DNA of 19,453 bases from Acidimicrobiales bacterium. GTDB taxonomy: Bacteria; Actinomycetota; Acidimicrobiia; Acidimicrobiales; Bog-793. The stretch covers positions 1 to 19,453 of the forward strand of contig JASHRK010000027.1 in assembly GCA_030037405.1 (NCBI GenBank). The letters run 5' to 3'. Below are positions 5,760 to 14,014 of the stretch, piece by piece (position 1 is the stretch's first letter; each line of letters begins with the position of its first letter). The position numbers and the translations under genes were made by a program. The notes under the pieces are model-generated. The model was given only the letters and a program-made list of their open reading frames with translations. It was not told where the DNA came from and did not search any database.

Positions 5760-7721
5760 CTACACCTCCGAGCCCGCCTGCAAACCCTCCAGCACCGCCT
5801 CCTCGACCGAGCGCGGGGCGAGGCAGTCCCCGACTCCTATGACCTCGAAGCCGTCGGAGGCGAGCTCGTTCAGGAGATCGTCGTCGGGCACGTGCCCTTC
5901 CGCTAGCACGAGGCTCGAGACCTCCTCGATGATGACCGGCTCCTTCGTGAGCACGTGCTGGAAGTAGACGGCGTCTTCGTCGACGCCGAAGAGGCGCAGG
6001 AGAGGGACAACGTTCACCTTCCTGCGCTGGAGGGCGGCGAGATGGGCATCCCGCACGTACTGCTGCAGGCTGGCGACGGCGGAGTAGCCGTTCACGCACA
6101 AGACGACGGGGTGCCCCTGCTCGGCCAGCAGCTGGGCGACCCCTGCCCCTACCCAGTCAGCCCTCCAGTCGGAGACGACGACCCGGCCACGGGGGACCTC
6201 GGCCCCCCCGACGACCTGCCAGGCGTCGAGGATGACCGGGTTCCCCATCACCTCGATCAGCGGCCGCCTCGGGCGTGCGCCCGTGGCGACGATCACTGCG
6301 TCCGGGCACTGCGAGCGCACGAAGGCGGCGTCGACGCTCACCTGGGTCACGATCTTGGCCCCCGCCCGCTCCGCCTCGGCCTTGAGGTTGATCGCAGCCC
6401 CGCCGAACTCCTCTCGACCCGGGAGACGCTCGGCGAGGAGGACCTGGCCACCGACACGGGGCGTCATCTCGTAAAGGGTGACCGAGTGGCCCCGCTCGGC
6501 CGCCACCGCCGCCGCCTTGAGGCCCGCCGGCCCGCCTCCGACGACCAGGACGCTCCGCGCCCTCGGGGCGGGGGTGCGGCTGCCGAAACGAAGCTCACGG
6601 CCGGTCTCGGGATGCTGGATGCAGGAGATCGGGTAGCCGGCGTGGAAGTGGCCTATGCAGGCCTGGTTGCAGGCGATGCACGCTCTGATGTCGTCGATAC
6701 GCCCCTCCTCGGCGAGGCGCGGCATCGTCGGGTCGCAGATGAGGGCACGGTTCATGATGACGGCGTCGGCGTGCCCGGCGGCAAGGATCCGTTCGGCGTC
6801 TTGGGGCTGGTTGATCCGCCCGGCGGCGAACACCGGCACTGAGACGGCGCCTTTCACCCGGGCAACGTGAGGGATCGAGTAGCCGACGGCCTCGCTCATC
6901 GGCGGGACGATGTGGTCCGAGCCGGCCAGAGTGGCGGAGGTCCCGAGGGTGACGCTCAGGTAGTCGACGGCGCCGCTCGCGTCGAGGGCGACACAGGTCG
7001 AGAGCGAGTCGTCGGCCGAGAGCCCCTCCTCTTCGAGCTCGTCGGCCGAGATGCGCACGCCGACGACGAAGCTCGGGCCCGTCGCCTCCCTCACGGCGGC
7101 GACGATCTCGCGTAAGAAACGCAGCCTGTTCTCGAGGCTTCCCCCGTACTCGTCGCTTCTCACGTTGACGCGGGGGTTGAGGAACTGCGAGGGGAGGTAG
7201 CCGTGGCTCGCCACGATCTCCACCCCGTCGAGCCCGGCAGCCTCGAGGCGCCTGGCGGCTGCCCCGTAGCCCGCCACGATCTCGGCGATCGTCTCGACCG
7301 GCATGGCTCGGGGCATGACGTGGAAGCGTTCGTTCGGGACAGCAGAAGGGGCGAGGGCGACGGGGGCGGAACCGTCCTGGGACTCCATCACCTCCCGCCC
7401 GGGATGGAAGAGCTGGCCGAAGAGGGCCGTCCCGTGCGGCTTCACGGCGTCGGCGACCTTCCTGAACCCGGGGATGCAGGAGTCGTCGTTCGCCATGAGG
7501 ACGTGGTAGGTGTAGCGGGCGCTCTCGTGCACTCCCGCCGCCTGCAAGACGATGAGGCCGACCCCGCCCGCTGCCCGCGCCTCTTGGTAGGCAACGAGCT
7601 GATCCGTGACATGCCCCCCCTCGACCATCACGGTGTCGTGCCCGGGCGACACGATCCGGTTCTTCAAGGTCACCGGGCCGATCTGCAGCGGCTGGAAGAG
7701 ATGCTGGAAGACGGGGTTCAT
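5760..7721 (-). CDS. NADH:flavin oxidoreductase, OYE/FadH/TMADH family (FMN + 4Fe-4S + FAD)
   Basis: 653 residues, the usual length for 2,4-dienoyl-CoA reductase/enoate reductase-type enzymes. The N-terminal TIM barrel (about 1-345) binds FMN: FQPLQIGPVTLKNRIV (9-24), GQLFHPGRE (102-110), ASHGYLPSQFLNP (171-183), YGGSLENRLRF (192-202). The 4Fe-4S cysteines are C348, C351, C355 and C367 (CxxCxxxCx11C). A pyridine-nucleotide/FAD domain follows with VLVVGGGPAGL (391-401). The active-site loop resembles trimethylamine dehydrogenase more than E. coli FadH, but there is no Cys in the TMADH flavin-link region, so FMN is probably non-covalent. Such enzymes reduce C=C bonds in unsaturated acyl-CoA, aromatic-derived or bile-acid-like substrates, or oxidise amines; the substrate is unknown here. 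The ATG at 7721 follows the acyl-CoA synthetase stop by one base. A 46-codon extension overlapping that gene is discarded because homology starts at MNPVFQHLFQ. Confidence 0.88.
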   Translation of the reverse strand: MNPVFQHLFQPLQIGPVTLKNRIVSPGHDTVMVEGGHVTDQLVAYQEARAAGGVGLIVLQAAGVHESARYTYHVLMANDDSCIPGFRKVADAVKPHGTALFGQLFHPGREVMESQDGSAPVALAPSAVPNERFHVMPRAMPVETIAEIVAGYGAAARRLEAAGLDGVEIVASHGYLPSQFLNPRVNVRSDEYGGSLENRLRFLREIVAAVREATGPSFVVGVRISADELEEEGLSADDSLSTCVALDASGAVDYLSVTLGTSATLAGSDHIVPPMSEAVGYSIPHVARVKGAVSVPVFAAGRINQPQDAERILAAGHADAVIMNRALICDPTMPRLAEEGRIDDIRACIACNQACIGHFHAGYPISCIQHPETGRELRFGSRTPAPRARSVLVVGGGPAGLKAAAVAAERGHSVTLYEMTPRVGGQVLLAERLPGREEFGGAAINLKAEAERAGAKIVTQVSVDAAFVRSQCPDAVIVATGARPRRPLIEVMGNPVILDAWQVVGGAEVPRGRVVVSDWRADWVGAGVAQLLAEQGHPVVLCVNGYSAVASLQQYVRDAHLAALQRRKVNVVPLLRLFGVDEDAVYFQHVLTKEPVIIEEVSSLVLAEGHVPDDDLLNELASDGFEVIGVGDCLAPRSVEEAVLEGLQAGSEV

Positions 7722-7722
7722 G

Positions 7723-9840
7723 CTAGGGCGCCCCCGTCCCTTCCTCCAGGCCCGCCTCGTCGACGACGAGCCTGGCGTCGAGGCCCTCGGCCCCCTCCGG
7801 ACCGACGAGGAGGGGGTTGACCTCGAGCTCGACGACGGCCGGGTGGACCGCGGCGGCACGCGAGAGGGAGGCGAGGGCGTGAGCCGCCGCCGCCACGTCG
7901 AGAGGTCGGCGACCCCGAGCTCCGAGCAGGATAGGGGCGCCGCGAAGGGAACGGATCAGTGTCTCAGCCTCCTTCTCGCTTACGGGGGCGAGGCAGGCGG
8001 CGACGTCGTCGAGGACCTCGGTGTAGACCCCTCCCATCCCGACGAGGGCTACCGGGCCGAAACGAGGGTCCCGTACGGTACCGATGAGCATCTCCGCTCC
8101 CGCCTCGTGGCTGATCATCGACTCGATCGAGAGCGGAGATAGCCCGAAGCGCGACCAGAGCCGCCTCGTCGTCTCCTCGAGTGCCTCGTCGTCCGAGATG
8201 CCGAGGACGACGCCTCCGGCGTCCGACTTGTGCTCGAGGGCGGCCGCTTTCACGACGACGGGGTAACCGAGCTCCGATGCGGCGCGAATCGCTTCGTCGC
8301 GGTCGCTCACTCGGCGGGCGGGGGCGAGCGGGACGCCGTAGCGCTCGAGCAGGGCTCGGGCGGCGAAGTAGCCACCGGAGCCCGGGCCGGGAGAGGGCAC
8401 CGGCAGCTCGGGGACGCAAGGCGACATGCGCCCGTGGCCAAGAGCCAGCCGGGCGAGGGTCGAGACGGCGTCCTCCACGTCGGCGTACACGGGGACCCTG
8501 CCCTCGCGGAGCTCCTCGAGGGGCGTACGGCCGCCGGCGGCCGCCAGCGTGGTCGCGTCGGCGAAATGCATGGCATGCACGAGAAGAGGCTTGTCGGAGT
8601 CGCGTGCCCGCGCCGAGAGCGCCGAGGCGACGGCGGCCTCTTCCTCGGCAAGCTGAGGGGCGTAGATCGAGTAACCGCCGAAGTAGCCGGTCACGAGAAC
8701 GGCGTCGACTTCCTCGGAAGCGAGCAGTGTCGACACGACTCGCTCGAAGGACCAGATGTCCTGCTCGCCGGCGCCGGCAAGGTCGACCGGGTTGCTCGCT
8801 CCGCCAGGAGTGCCCGTCGCGGCGGAGAGGCGGCTCGTCAGCTCGGTCGAGAAGGCGGGAACCTCGAGGCCACTTGCCTCGCTCACCTCTGCGGCGATGG
8901 CTCCGTGCCCGCCCCCGTCGGCGAGGATGCCCACCCTTCGCCCCTTTGCAACGCAGCCCGTTAGGAGCGCCTGGACGGTGTCGACGAGCTCCTTCGGCGT
9001 CGCCACGCGGACGATGCCGGCGGCTCGGCAGGCTGCTTCGATCGAGCGTTCTCCCGACACGAGCGCCCCTGTGTGGGACCTGGCGGCGCGTGCTGCTGCC
9101 TGGCTCGCCCCGACGGCGAGAAGGACGACAGGCTTGCCCGCTTCGCGGGCGGCGGCGGCGGCGTCGAGAAAGCGCCGCCCGTTCCTGAAGTCCTCGCAGT
9201 AGACGGCGATCACCTCTGTCGTCTCCGATCGCACGAAGTCGTCGACGAGATCGGCTACCTCGATATCGGCCTGGTTGCCGACCGAGGCAAAGCGTGAGAG
9301 ACCGAGACCCGCCTGGCCCGCCTTGATGCCGAGCTCGAGGGCAAGGTTGCCGCTCTGGGAGATGACGCCGATCGGTCCTGGGGGCAGCTCGTTCGAGGCG
9401 AGATACAGCTCGGAGGAGACGTCCATGACGCCGAGGCAGTTCGGCCCGAGGAGGACTGCTCCGGCAGCGCGGATCTTCTCGACGGCGGCCTGCTCGCGCA
9501 GGCGACCTTCGGCACCGGTCTCGGCAAGCCCTGCGGTGATCCCGACGATCGCCCGCGCCCCGGCGGCGAGCGCCTCGTCCACTGCCGTGTCGAAGTGGGT
9601 CGCCGGCACGACAAGGACGACGAGCTCGGGAGGAGACGGCAGGTCGGCGAGCGACTTGTAGGTCTCGTGGCCGAGCACGCTGCGGGCCCGCTTGTTCACC
9701 AGGAACACCTGGCGGCGATGCTCTCCCCGGATGGCGCCCTGGGCTAGCCAGTTGCCCCACTTGAGCGGGTCCTCCGAGGCGCCGACGATGGCGACGGATG
9801 CTGGCGAGAAGAGCGCGCTCAGGTCAGTGGCGGTTCGCAT
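7723..9840 (-). CDS. ADP-forming acyl-CoA synthetase (fused alpha-beta, acetyl-CoA synthetase/ACD family)
   Basis: Converts a carboxylic acid, CoA and ATP to acyl-CoA, ADP and phosphate through phosphohistidine intermediates (or runs in reverse). 705 residues with the fused order: CoA-binding domain (DLSALFSPASVAIVGAS, 6-22), succinyl-CoA-ligase-like domains with the phospho-His of SHTGAL (H256), then an ATP-grasp domain from about 490 with the second conserved His in LEHKSDAGGVV (H537). Key residues are present, so the enzyme looks intact. The substrate cannot be read from sequence; this family accepts short-chain, branched or aryl acids. A GTG at 9852 would add four residues; neither start has a clear Shine-Dalgarno sequence and I chose the ATG. 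It is followed after one base by the flavin reductase gene. About 80 nt separate it from the upstream ABC ATPase gene, so activation of an imported acid is a natural reading. Confidence 0.9.
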   Translation of the reverse strand: MRTATDLSALFSPASVAIVGASEDPLKWGNWLAQGAIRGEHRRQVFLVNKRARSVLGHETYKSLADLPSPPELVVLVVPATHFDTAVDEALAAGARAIVGITAGLAETGAEGRLREQAAVEKIRAAGAVLLGPNCLGVMDVSSELYLASNELPPGPIGVISQSGNLALELGIKAGQAGLGLSRFASVGNQADIEVADLVDDFVRSETTEVIAVYCEDFRNGRRFLDAAAAAREAGKPVVLLAVGASQAAARAARSHTGALVSGERSIEAACRAAGIVRVATPKELVDTVQALLTGCVAKGRRVGILADGGGHGAIAAEVSEASGLEVPAFSTELTSRLSAATGTPGGASNPVDLAGAGEQDIWSFERVVSTLLASEEVDAVLVTGYFGGYSIYAPQLAEEEAAVASALSARARDSDKPLLVHAMHFADATTLAAAGGRTPLEELREGRVPVYADVEDAVSTLARLALGHGRMSPCVPELPVPSPGPGSGGYFAARALLERYGVPLAPARRVSDRDEAIRAASELGYPVVVKAAALEHKSDAGGVVLGISDDEALEETTRRLWSRFGLSPLSIESMISHEAGAEMLIGTVRDPRFGPVALVGMGGVYTEVLDDVAACLAPVSEKEAETLIRSLRGAPILLGARGRRPLDVAAAAHALASLSRAAAVHPAVVELEVNPLLVGPEGAEGLDARLVVDEAGLEEGTGAP

Positions 9841-9921
9841 ACCGGGAGACACCGTAGGGGATGCAACCGCTCGAACGCTAAGGCTGGTCCTGTTCTACTG
9901 GCTGCGGCGGGAGCCGAGCGA

Positions 9922-11766
9922 TCACGCCGGATCGAGTGCCGGCTCCGCGTTGCTCACGTGAGTGACGAGCTTCGGGACGTCCTTGATCAAGTTGATCGTG
10001 TACTCGTCCTGCGGGTTCGCGAGCACCTGCTCGACCGGTCCTGCCTCGACGAGGCGACCCTCGCAGAGCACCACGGTGTTCTGGGCGATGCTCCGTACGA
10101 GGGCGAGGTTGTGGGTGATGAAGATCATCGCCAAGCGGCGTTCGTGCTGCAGCCTTCTCAACAGCTCGACGATGACCGCCTGCACGGACACGTCGAGAGC
10201 CGACGTCACCTCGTCGCAGACGAGGAGGTCCGGTTCGACCACGAGAGCGCGGGCGATGGCGACCCGCTGGCGCTCGCCCCCCGAGAGCTGGTCGGGGTAG
10301 CGGCTGAGGAAGTCGGGCCCGAGCGAGACGTCCTCGAGAACGCGGGCGACCCGGGCCTCGCGCTCGCTCGCCGGCAGGCGGAAGAAGTGCTCGAGGGGCT
10401 GCGAGATGATCTGGCTGATCGTCTTCCTCGGGTTGAGAGAGGTGTAGGGGTTCTGGAAGATGTACTGGATCCGCTTCAGAAGGTCCTTTTGGCGCTTGCG
10501 GGCGCCTTTGACAAGGGCAGTTCCGTCGAAGTCCATCTCCCCGGTCCAATTCGGGTGGAGCCCGACGATGCAGCGGGCGAGCGTCGTCTTGCCCGAGCCC
10601 GATTCTCCTACGACGGCCATGCAGGACTCGGGCGCGACCTGGAGGCTGATGTCGTGGAGGACGGGGACGTGGCCGTAATTGGCGGAGACGCCTTTCAAGT
10701 CGAGGATGGCTTCGCTGCCTTCCTCGACGGGCGACACGAGCAGGCCCCGCCGCCTGGGCATGTCGCTCCCGAGCTCGCTCGCTCTGAGGCAGCGGACAGC
10801 CCGGCCGGCTGCGACGACGGGCTGCGGCGTCTCGACCGTGCAGCGCTCGATGGCATACGAGCAGCGAGGGGCGAAGGCGCACCCGCGGGGACGGCGGCCC
10901 GGCCGGGGAGGCTGCCCCTCCACGCCGACGAGGATCTCGGCTCGCTCGGGAGAGGGGACAGCGGCGAGAAGGCCTCTCGTGTATGGGTGCACGGGAGCGT
11001 TGAAGACCTGCTCGGTCGATCCGAGCTCTATGACCCGACCGGCATACATCACGGCCACCTGGGAGACGAGCCCCCCGACGACGGCGAGGTCATGGCTCAC
11101 GTAGACGGCGGCGACCCCGTAGGAACGGCAGAGGGAGCGGACGGTCTCGAGGACGTGGCGCTGAGTGGTCACGTCGAGGCCGGTCGTCGGTTCGTCGAGC
11201 ACGATGAGAGATGGCCGGCAAGAGAACGCCATGGCGATGGCGACGCGCTGCTGCTGGCCACCCGAGAGCTGGTGAGGGTACCTCTTGAGGACCCCGGTGC
11301 TGGCGTCGAGGCGAGCGTCGGCGAGCACCTCGATCATGCGTGCGTCCACGTCGCCTGAGACGTCGGGATGGGAGCTGAGGGCCTCGCGTAGCTGGGTACC
11401 GATGCGGAGGGTGGGGTTGAGGGCGGCCGAGGGATCCTGGGGCACGTACGACACCTTGGCCCCGCGCAGGGCCCGTAGTTCGGCGGGCTTCAGGAGGAGC
11501 ATGTTCTCCCCGTCGAGGTAGATCCCACCAGAGGAGATCGTGAGACCGCGGCGGGCGTAGCCGAGGAGGGCGAGCGCCACCGTCGTCTTCCCGGAACCGG
11601 ACTCCCCGACGAGCCCGAGCACCTCACCCGCGTGGACGGAGAACGACACCTCGCTCACGACGTCGGCTCCGCTCGAGGTGAGGTCGATCTTCAGATCGCG
11701 CACCTCGAGGCGGAGAGAAGCTTGAGGCGCGCTCGGCTCTGCCGCCTCGGCGGTGACGGTGCTCAT
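9922..11766 (-). CDS. Fused Opp/Dpp-type ABC transporter ATPase (DppD-DppF fusion)
   Basis: Cytoplasmic ATPase of 614 residues carrying two complete nucleotide-binding domains. NBD1: Walker A GESGSGKTT (54-62), Q-loop around VPQDP (108-112), signature LSGGQ (167-171), Walker B LIVLDEP (187-193). Then comes an oligopeptide-type linker with cysteines C296, C302, C309 and C326 and the CAFAPRC motif. NBD2: Walker A GESGSGKTT (387-395), signature LSGGE in YPDQLSGGERQRVAIARAL, Walker B LLVCDEV. Each half is typical of DppD and DppF, normally two proteins. The start is the ATG at 11766, overlapping the upstream permease stop (ATGA), so the partners are translated together. An 88-residue open extension overlaps the permease gene and is low-complexity, so it is rejected. 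The family carries di/oligopeptides, nickel, or cello-oligosaccharides in some bacteria; the substrate here is unknown. Confidence 0.92.
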   Translation of the reverse strand: MSTVTAEAAEPSAPQASLRLEVRDLKIDLTSSGADVVSEVSFSVHAGEVLGLVGESGSGKTTVALALLGYARRGLTISSGGIYLDGENMLLLKPAELRALRGAKVSYVPQDPSAALNPTLRIGTQLREALSSHPDVSGDVDARMIEVLADARLDASTGVLKRYPHQLSGGQQQRVAIAMAFSCRPSLIVLDEPTTGLDVTTQRHVLETVRSLCRSYGVAAVYVSHDLAVVGGLVSQVAVMYAGRVIELGSTEQVFNAPVHPYTRGLLAAVPSPERAEILVGVEGQPPRPGRRPRGCAFAPRCSYAIERCTVETPQPVVAAGRAVRCLRASELGSDMPRRRGLLVSPVEEGSEAILDLKGVSANYGHVPVLHDISLQVAPESCMAVVGESGSGKTTLARCIVGLHPNWTGEMDFDGTALVKGARKRQKDLLKRIQYIFQNPYTSLNPRKTISQIISQPLEHFFRLPASEREARVARVLEDVSLGPDFLSRYPDQLSGGERQRVAIARALVVEPDLLVCDEVTSALDVSVQAVIVELLRRLQHERRLAMIFITHNLALVRSIAQNTVVLCEGRLVEAGPVEQVLANPQDEYTINLIKDVPKLVTHVSNAEPALDPA

Positions 11767-12701
11767 GCCGCCTGCCCGATCGGGAGCTCGTCGATGAGCG
11801 CCGCTTGCTCCGGCTTTCTCTCGACGCCGATCGCCACGCGGGCGACGGCGTCGGTGTAGGTGTTGGTCCCGATCGTCAAAAGCGCGATGAGGGCGGCGGG
11901 GACGATGACGGCCCAGGGGTTGGAGCTGAGCCCGATGCGGTTCTCCTGGATCATGTAGCCCCAGTTGGGAGTGGGTGGGGGCTGTCCGAAACCGAGGAAG
12001 TTGAGACCTGCCATGAGCACGATCGACCACGTGAGGCGGAGTCCCGTCTCGACCATGAGAGGGCTGATGAGGTTCGGAAGGATCTCGCTTCTCATCACCT
12101 TGCTCGGCTTTACCCCTTGCAGCTCGACCGCCTTCACGTAGTCGCGCTCGGAGATGTCGAGCGTCGCCGACCGCAAGACGCGGGCGACGGCAGGTGCATG
12201 GGTGAAGCCGACGGCGAGCACGATGAGCCAGAGCTTGGGCCCGAGGATGCTTACGAGAAGGAGGGCGAAGACGAGGGAGGGAAAGGCGAGGATGACGTCG
12301 ACGGTCCTCATGATGATCCCGTCGACCTTCCCACGGAGGTAGGCGGCCGAGATGCCGGCGGTGGCTCCGACGATGACGCCGAAGGCCGTCGCGCAGGCCG
12401 CCATGATGAGCAGCACCCAGCCGCCGTCGAGGACCCGCGAGAGCACGTCACGGCCGAGGGTGTCCCCTCCGAGGAGGAATTGGCCCGTCGGCTGGGAGAA
12501 GGGCGTCGTGACGAAGGCGGTCGAGGAGTATGGCTCGACGGAGGGGCCGATGACGGCGACGAGCACGACGAAGCCGGCGAGGCCGAGCCCTATGGCGCCC
12601 CGCCTCGTGCGAGCCGCCGCGCCGAGAGTCGCGAGCCACTGGTGGCGAGGAGGCTTCTTCGTACGCCGGCGGGTTGGTGCCGGCAAGGTGGTGGCGGCCA
12701 C
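11763..12701 (-). CDS. Opp/Dpp-type ABC transporter permease (DppC-like)
   Basis: Inner-membrane permease of 312 residues. A basic cytoplasmic N-terminus (PTRRRTKKPPRH) is followed by a first helix at about 36-53, an extracytoplasmic segment (PYSSTAF... to LGGDTLGRDVLSRVL, the hallmark of DppC/OppC), and five further helices. The ATPase-coupling loop is ERDYVKAVELQGVKPSKVMR, followed by SEILPN. The C-terminal helix set is typical (LNFLGFGQPPPTPNWGYMI). The start is GTG at 12701, three bases after the dppB-like stop; its stop overlaps the ATPase ATG. The tight coupling makes dppB-dppC-dppDF one operon. An alternative ligand class (nickel or oligosaccharide instead of peptide) cannot be excluded from the permease sequence. 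Confidence 0.92.
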   Translation of the reverse strand: MAATTLPAPTRRRTKKPPRHQWLATLGAAARTRRGAIGLGLAGFVVLVAVIGPSVEPYSSTAFVTTPFSQPTGQFLLGGDTLGRDVLSRVLDGGWVLLIMAACATAFGVIVGATAGISAAYLRGKVDGIIMRTVDVILAFPSLVFALLLVSILGPKLWLIVLAVGFTHAPAVARVLRSATLDISERDYVKAVELQGVKPSKVMRSEILPNLISPLMVETGLRLTWSIVLMAGLNFLGFGQPPPTPNWGYMIQENRIGLSSNPWAVIVPAALIALLTIGTNTYTDAVARVAIGVERKPEQAALIDELPIGQAA

Positions 12702-12704
12702 GGG

Positions 12705-13739
12705 CTACCTCACGATCCGGCGCCGGGGAGTCGCCAGCAGGGCGACCACGTCGGTCAGGATGTTCATGAAGACGTAGAAGGCGGCGAGTATGACGACGAT
12801 CACCTGGATCGTCGGGATGTCCCGGTCGGAGACGGCGTTGACGAGCCCTTGGCCGATGCCGGGGTAGTTGAAGACGTCCTCGACGATGACGATGCCCCCT
12901 GCCAGGTAGAGGTAGTTGAGACCTATCACCTGGATGGTCGGGGCGATGGCGTTGGGGAGCGCGTGCACGAGCACGATCCGCCACTGCGGGACGCCCTTCA
13001 GCCGTGCCATCTCCACGTAGTCGGACTCGAGAGCCTCGATCATCGCCGCCCGCATCATCCGGTGGATGTAGGGGACGATGACGATGACAAGGGTGGCGGC
13101 GGGCAGGATCAGCAGCTTCGGGTCGTCCCAGGCGTACGTGCCGGGCGGCAGGAGCGAGACGGCGGGCAGCAGGTGGGAGACGACGGTGGCGAAGAGGATG
13201 ATGAGGGCAATCGCCACCACGAACTCCGGGAGAGAGGTGACGGCGAGGGAGAAGACGGACGTGATGTGGTCGAACCACCCGTCCTTGCGCAGGGCCGCGA
13301 TCGCCCCGAGAACCACGCCGACGATGCTCCCCACGAACCCGGAGATGAAGACGAGGACGGCGGAGTTGACGAGCCGGGGCGCCACCTGGCCCCAGACGGG
13401 ATCGCCGTTGGCGAGGGAATTCCCGAGCTTTCCTGTGAAGAGGCCGGACAGCCACACCCAGTACTGGTCGAAGAGCCCACGGTTGAGATGGAGCTGGATC
13501 TCGAGGGCGTGCAGTCGCTGGGGAGTGGCCGTGTGACCGAGAACGGCGTAGGCGGCATTGCCGGGGAGAACCTCGGTGGCGAGGAAGATGACGATCGAGA
13601 CGACGAATAGCGTCACGATGCCGAGAGCGGCGCGCCAAACGACGAGGGCGCCAAGAGGATGGTCCATCTTCCAGCGGTCCATCCTCGGCAGGGTGGTCCC
13701 CGGGACCGATGCCCCGACGACAGCAGGCTGTGCGGCCAA
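12705..13739 (-). CDS. Opp/Dpp-type ABC transporter permease (DppB-like)
   Basis: Membrane permease of 344 residues, about six helices. The first helix (about 34-54, VVWRAALGIVTLFVVSIVIF) is followed by LPGNAAYAVLGHTATPQRLH, the conserved extracytoplasmic P-G-(D/N) segment with the ATPxxL region seen in DppB/OppB. The coupling loop is ALESDYVEMARLKGVPQWRI followed by HALPNAIAP. Near the end, VVEDVF-type wording (IVIVEDVFNYPGIGQGL) is family-typical. The start is taken as TTG at 13739 because AAGGAAGG lies about 7 nt upstream on the minus strand. An ATG 19 codons in (13682) is the alternative. First gene of the minus-strand operon; no substrate-binding protein precedes it, since the next gene upstream is divergent. 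Confidence 0.9.
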   Translation of the reverse strand: MAAQPAVVGASVPGTTLPRMDRWKMDHPLGALVVWRAALGIVTLFVVSIVIFLATEVLPGNAAYAVLGHTATPQRLHALEIQLHLNRGLFDQYWVWLSGLFTGKLGNSLANGDPVWGQVAPRLVNSAVLVFISGFVGSIVGVVLGAIAALRKDGWFDHITSVFSLAVTSLPEFVVAIALIILFATVVSHLLPAVSLLPPGTYAWDDPKLLILPAATLVIVIVPYIHRMMRAAMIEALESDYVEMARLKGVPQWRIVLVHALPNAIAPTIQVIGLNYLYLAGGIVIVEDVFNYPGIGQGLVNAVSDRDIPTIQVIVVILAAFYVFMNILTDVVALLATPRRRIVR

Positions 13740-13777
13740 CCCCCCCTTCCTTTCTGGTAAATGCCTAGAGCGTTACC

Positions 13778-13787
13778 TTCGATCGAA
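13778..13787. promoter_or_regulatory. 10-bp palindrome upstream of the dppB-like gene
   Basis: TTCGATCGAA is a perfect palindrome 39 nt upstream of the TTG start of the transporter operon, within an AT-richer part of the divergent gap. A similar core (TCGATCAAA) recurs near 13817. It could be an operator for the operon, but 10-bp palindromes are not rare enough to be sure. Confidence 0.3.
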
Positions 13788-13883
13788 CGGGCGACACGTT
13801 GGTCGGCCGTTTCTCGATCAAAGCGCGCATTCTAGGCCAGGCGCAACTCAGCGGCGTGTCGCCAGCCCTCGGCGTCTCCGACG

Positions 13884-13942
13884 GGCTCGCAGCCAGGGCC
13901 GTTCAAGAGCCACCGGCTGGCTCGCAGCTAGGGCTCTCCAAG
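13884..13942. repeat. Imperfect 24-bp direct repeat upstream of the GH5 gene
   Basis: GGCTCGCAGCCAGGGC... at 13884-13907 recurs at 13919-13942 with 20 of 24 bases identical and a 35-bp period. Both copies start GGCTCGCAGC and end CAAG. They lie 73-131 nt before the GTG of the hydrolase gene in the divergent gap. They may be paired binding sites or a small local duplication. The remainder of the 13740-14014 gap shows no ORF, tRNA or clear promoter. Confidence 0.5.
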
Positions 13943-14014
13943 AAAGGCCTTCGTGCCTTCCGGCGCCGGCCGTAGGCTGTCCCAGGGACGGCATGGGCGA
14001 GCCCGGGAGGCGAC

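Noticed and set aside
7722..7859. 46-codon N-terminal extension of the flavin reductase
   Set aside because: The extension lies inside the synthetase gene, is Ser/Arg/Pro low complexity, and family homology begins at the ATG at 7721.
11767..12030. 88-codon N-terminal extension of the fused ATPase
   Set aside because: It lies within the permease gene and is His/Arg-rich noise; the ATG at 11766 with ATGA overlap is the natural start.
11805..13610. Open plus-strand frame of about 601 codons opposite the permeases
   Set aside because: The translation is almost entirely Asp/Glu/Gly/His low-complexity sequence, the mirror of hydrophobic permease codons. No family features.
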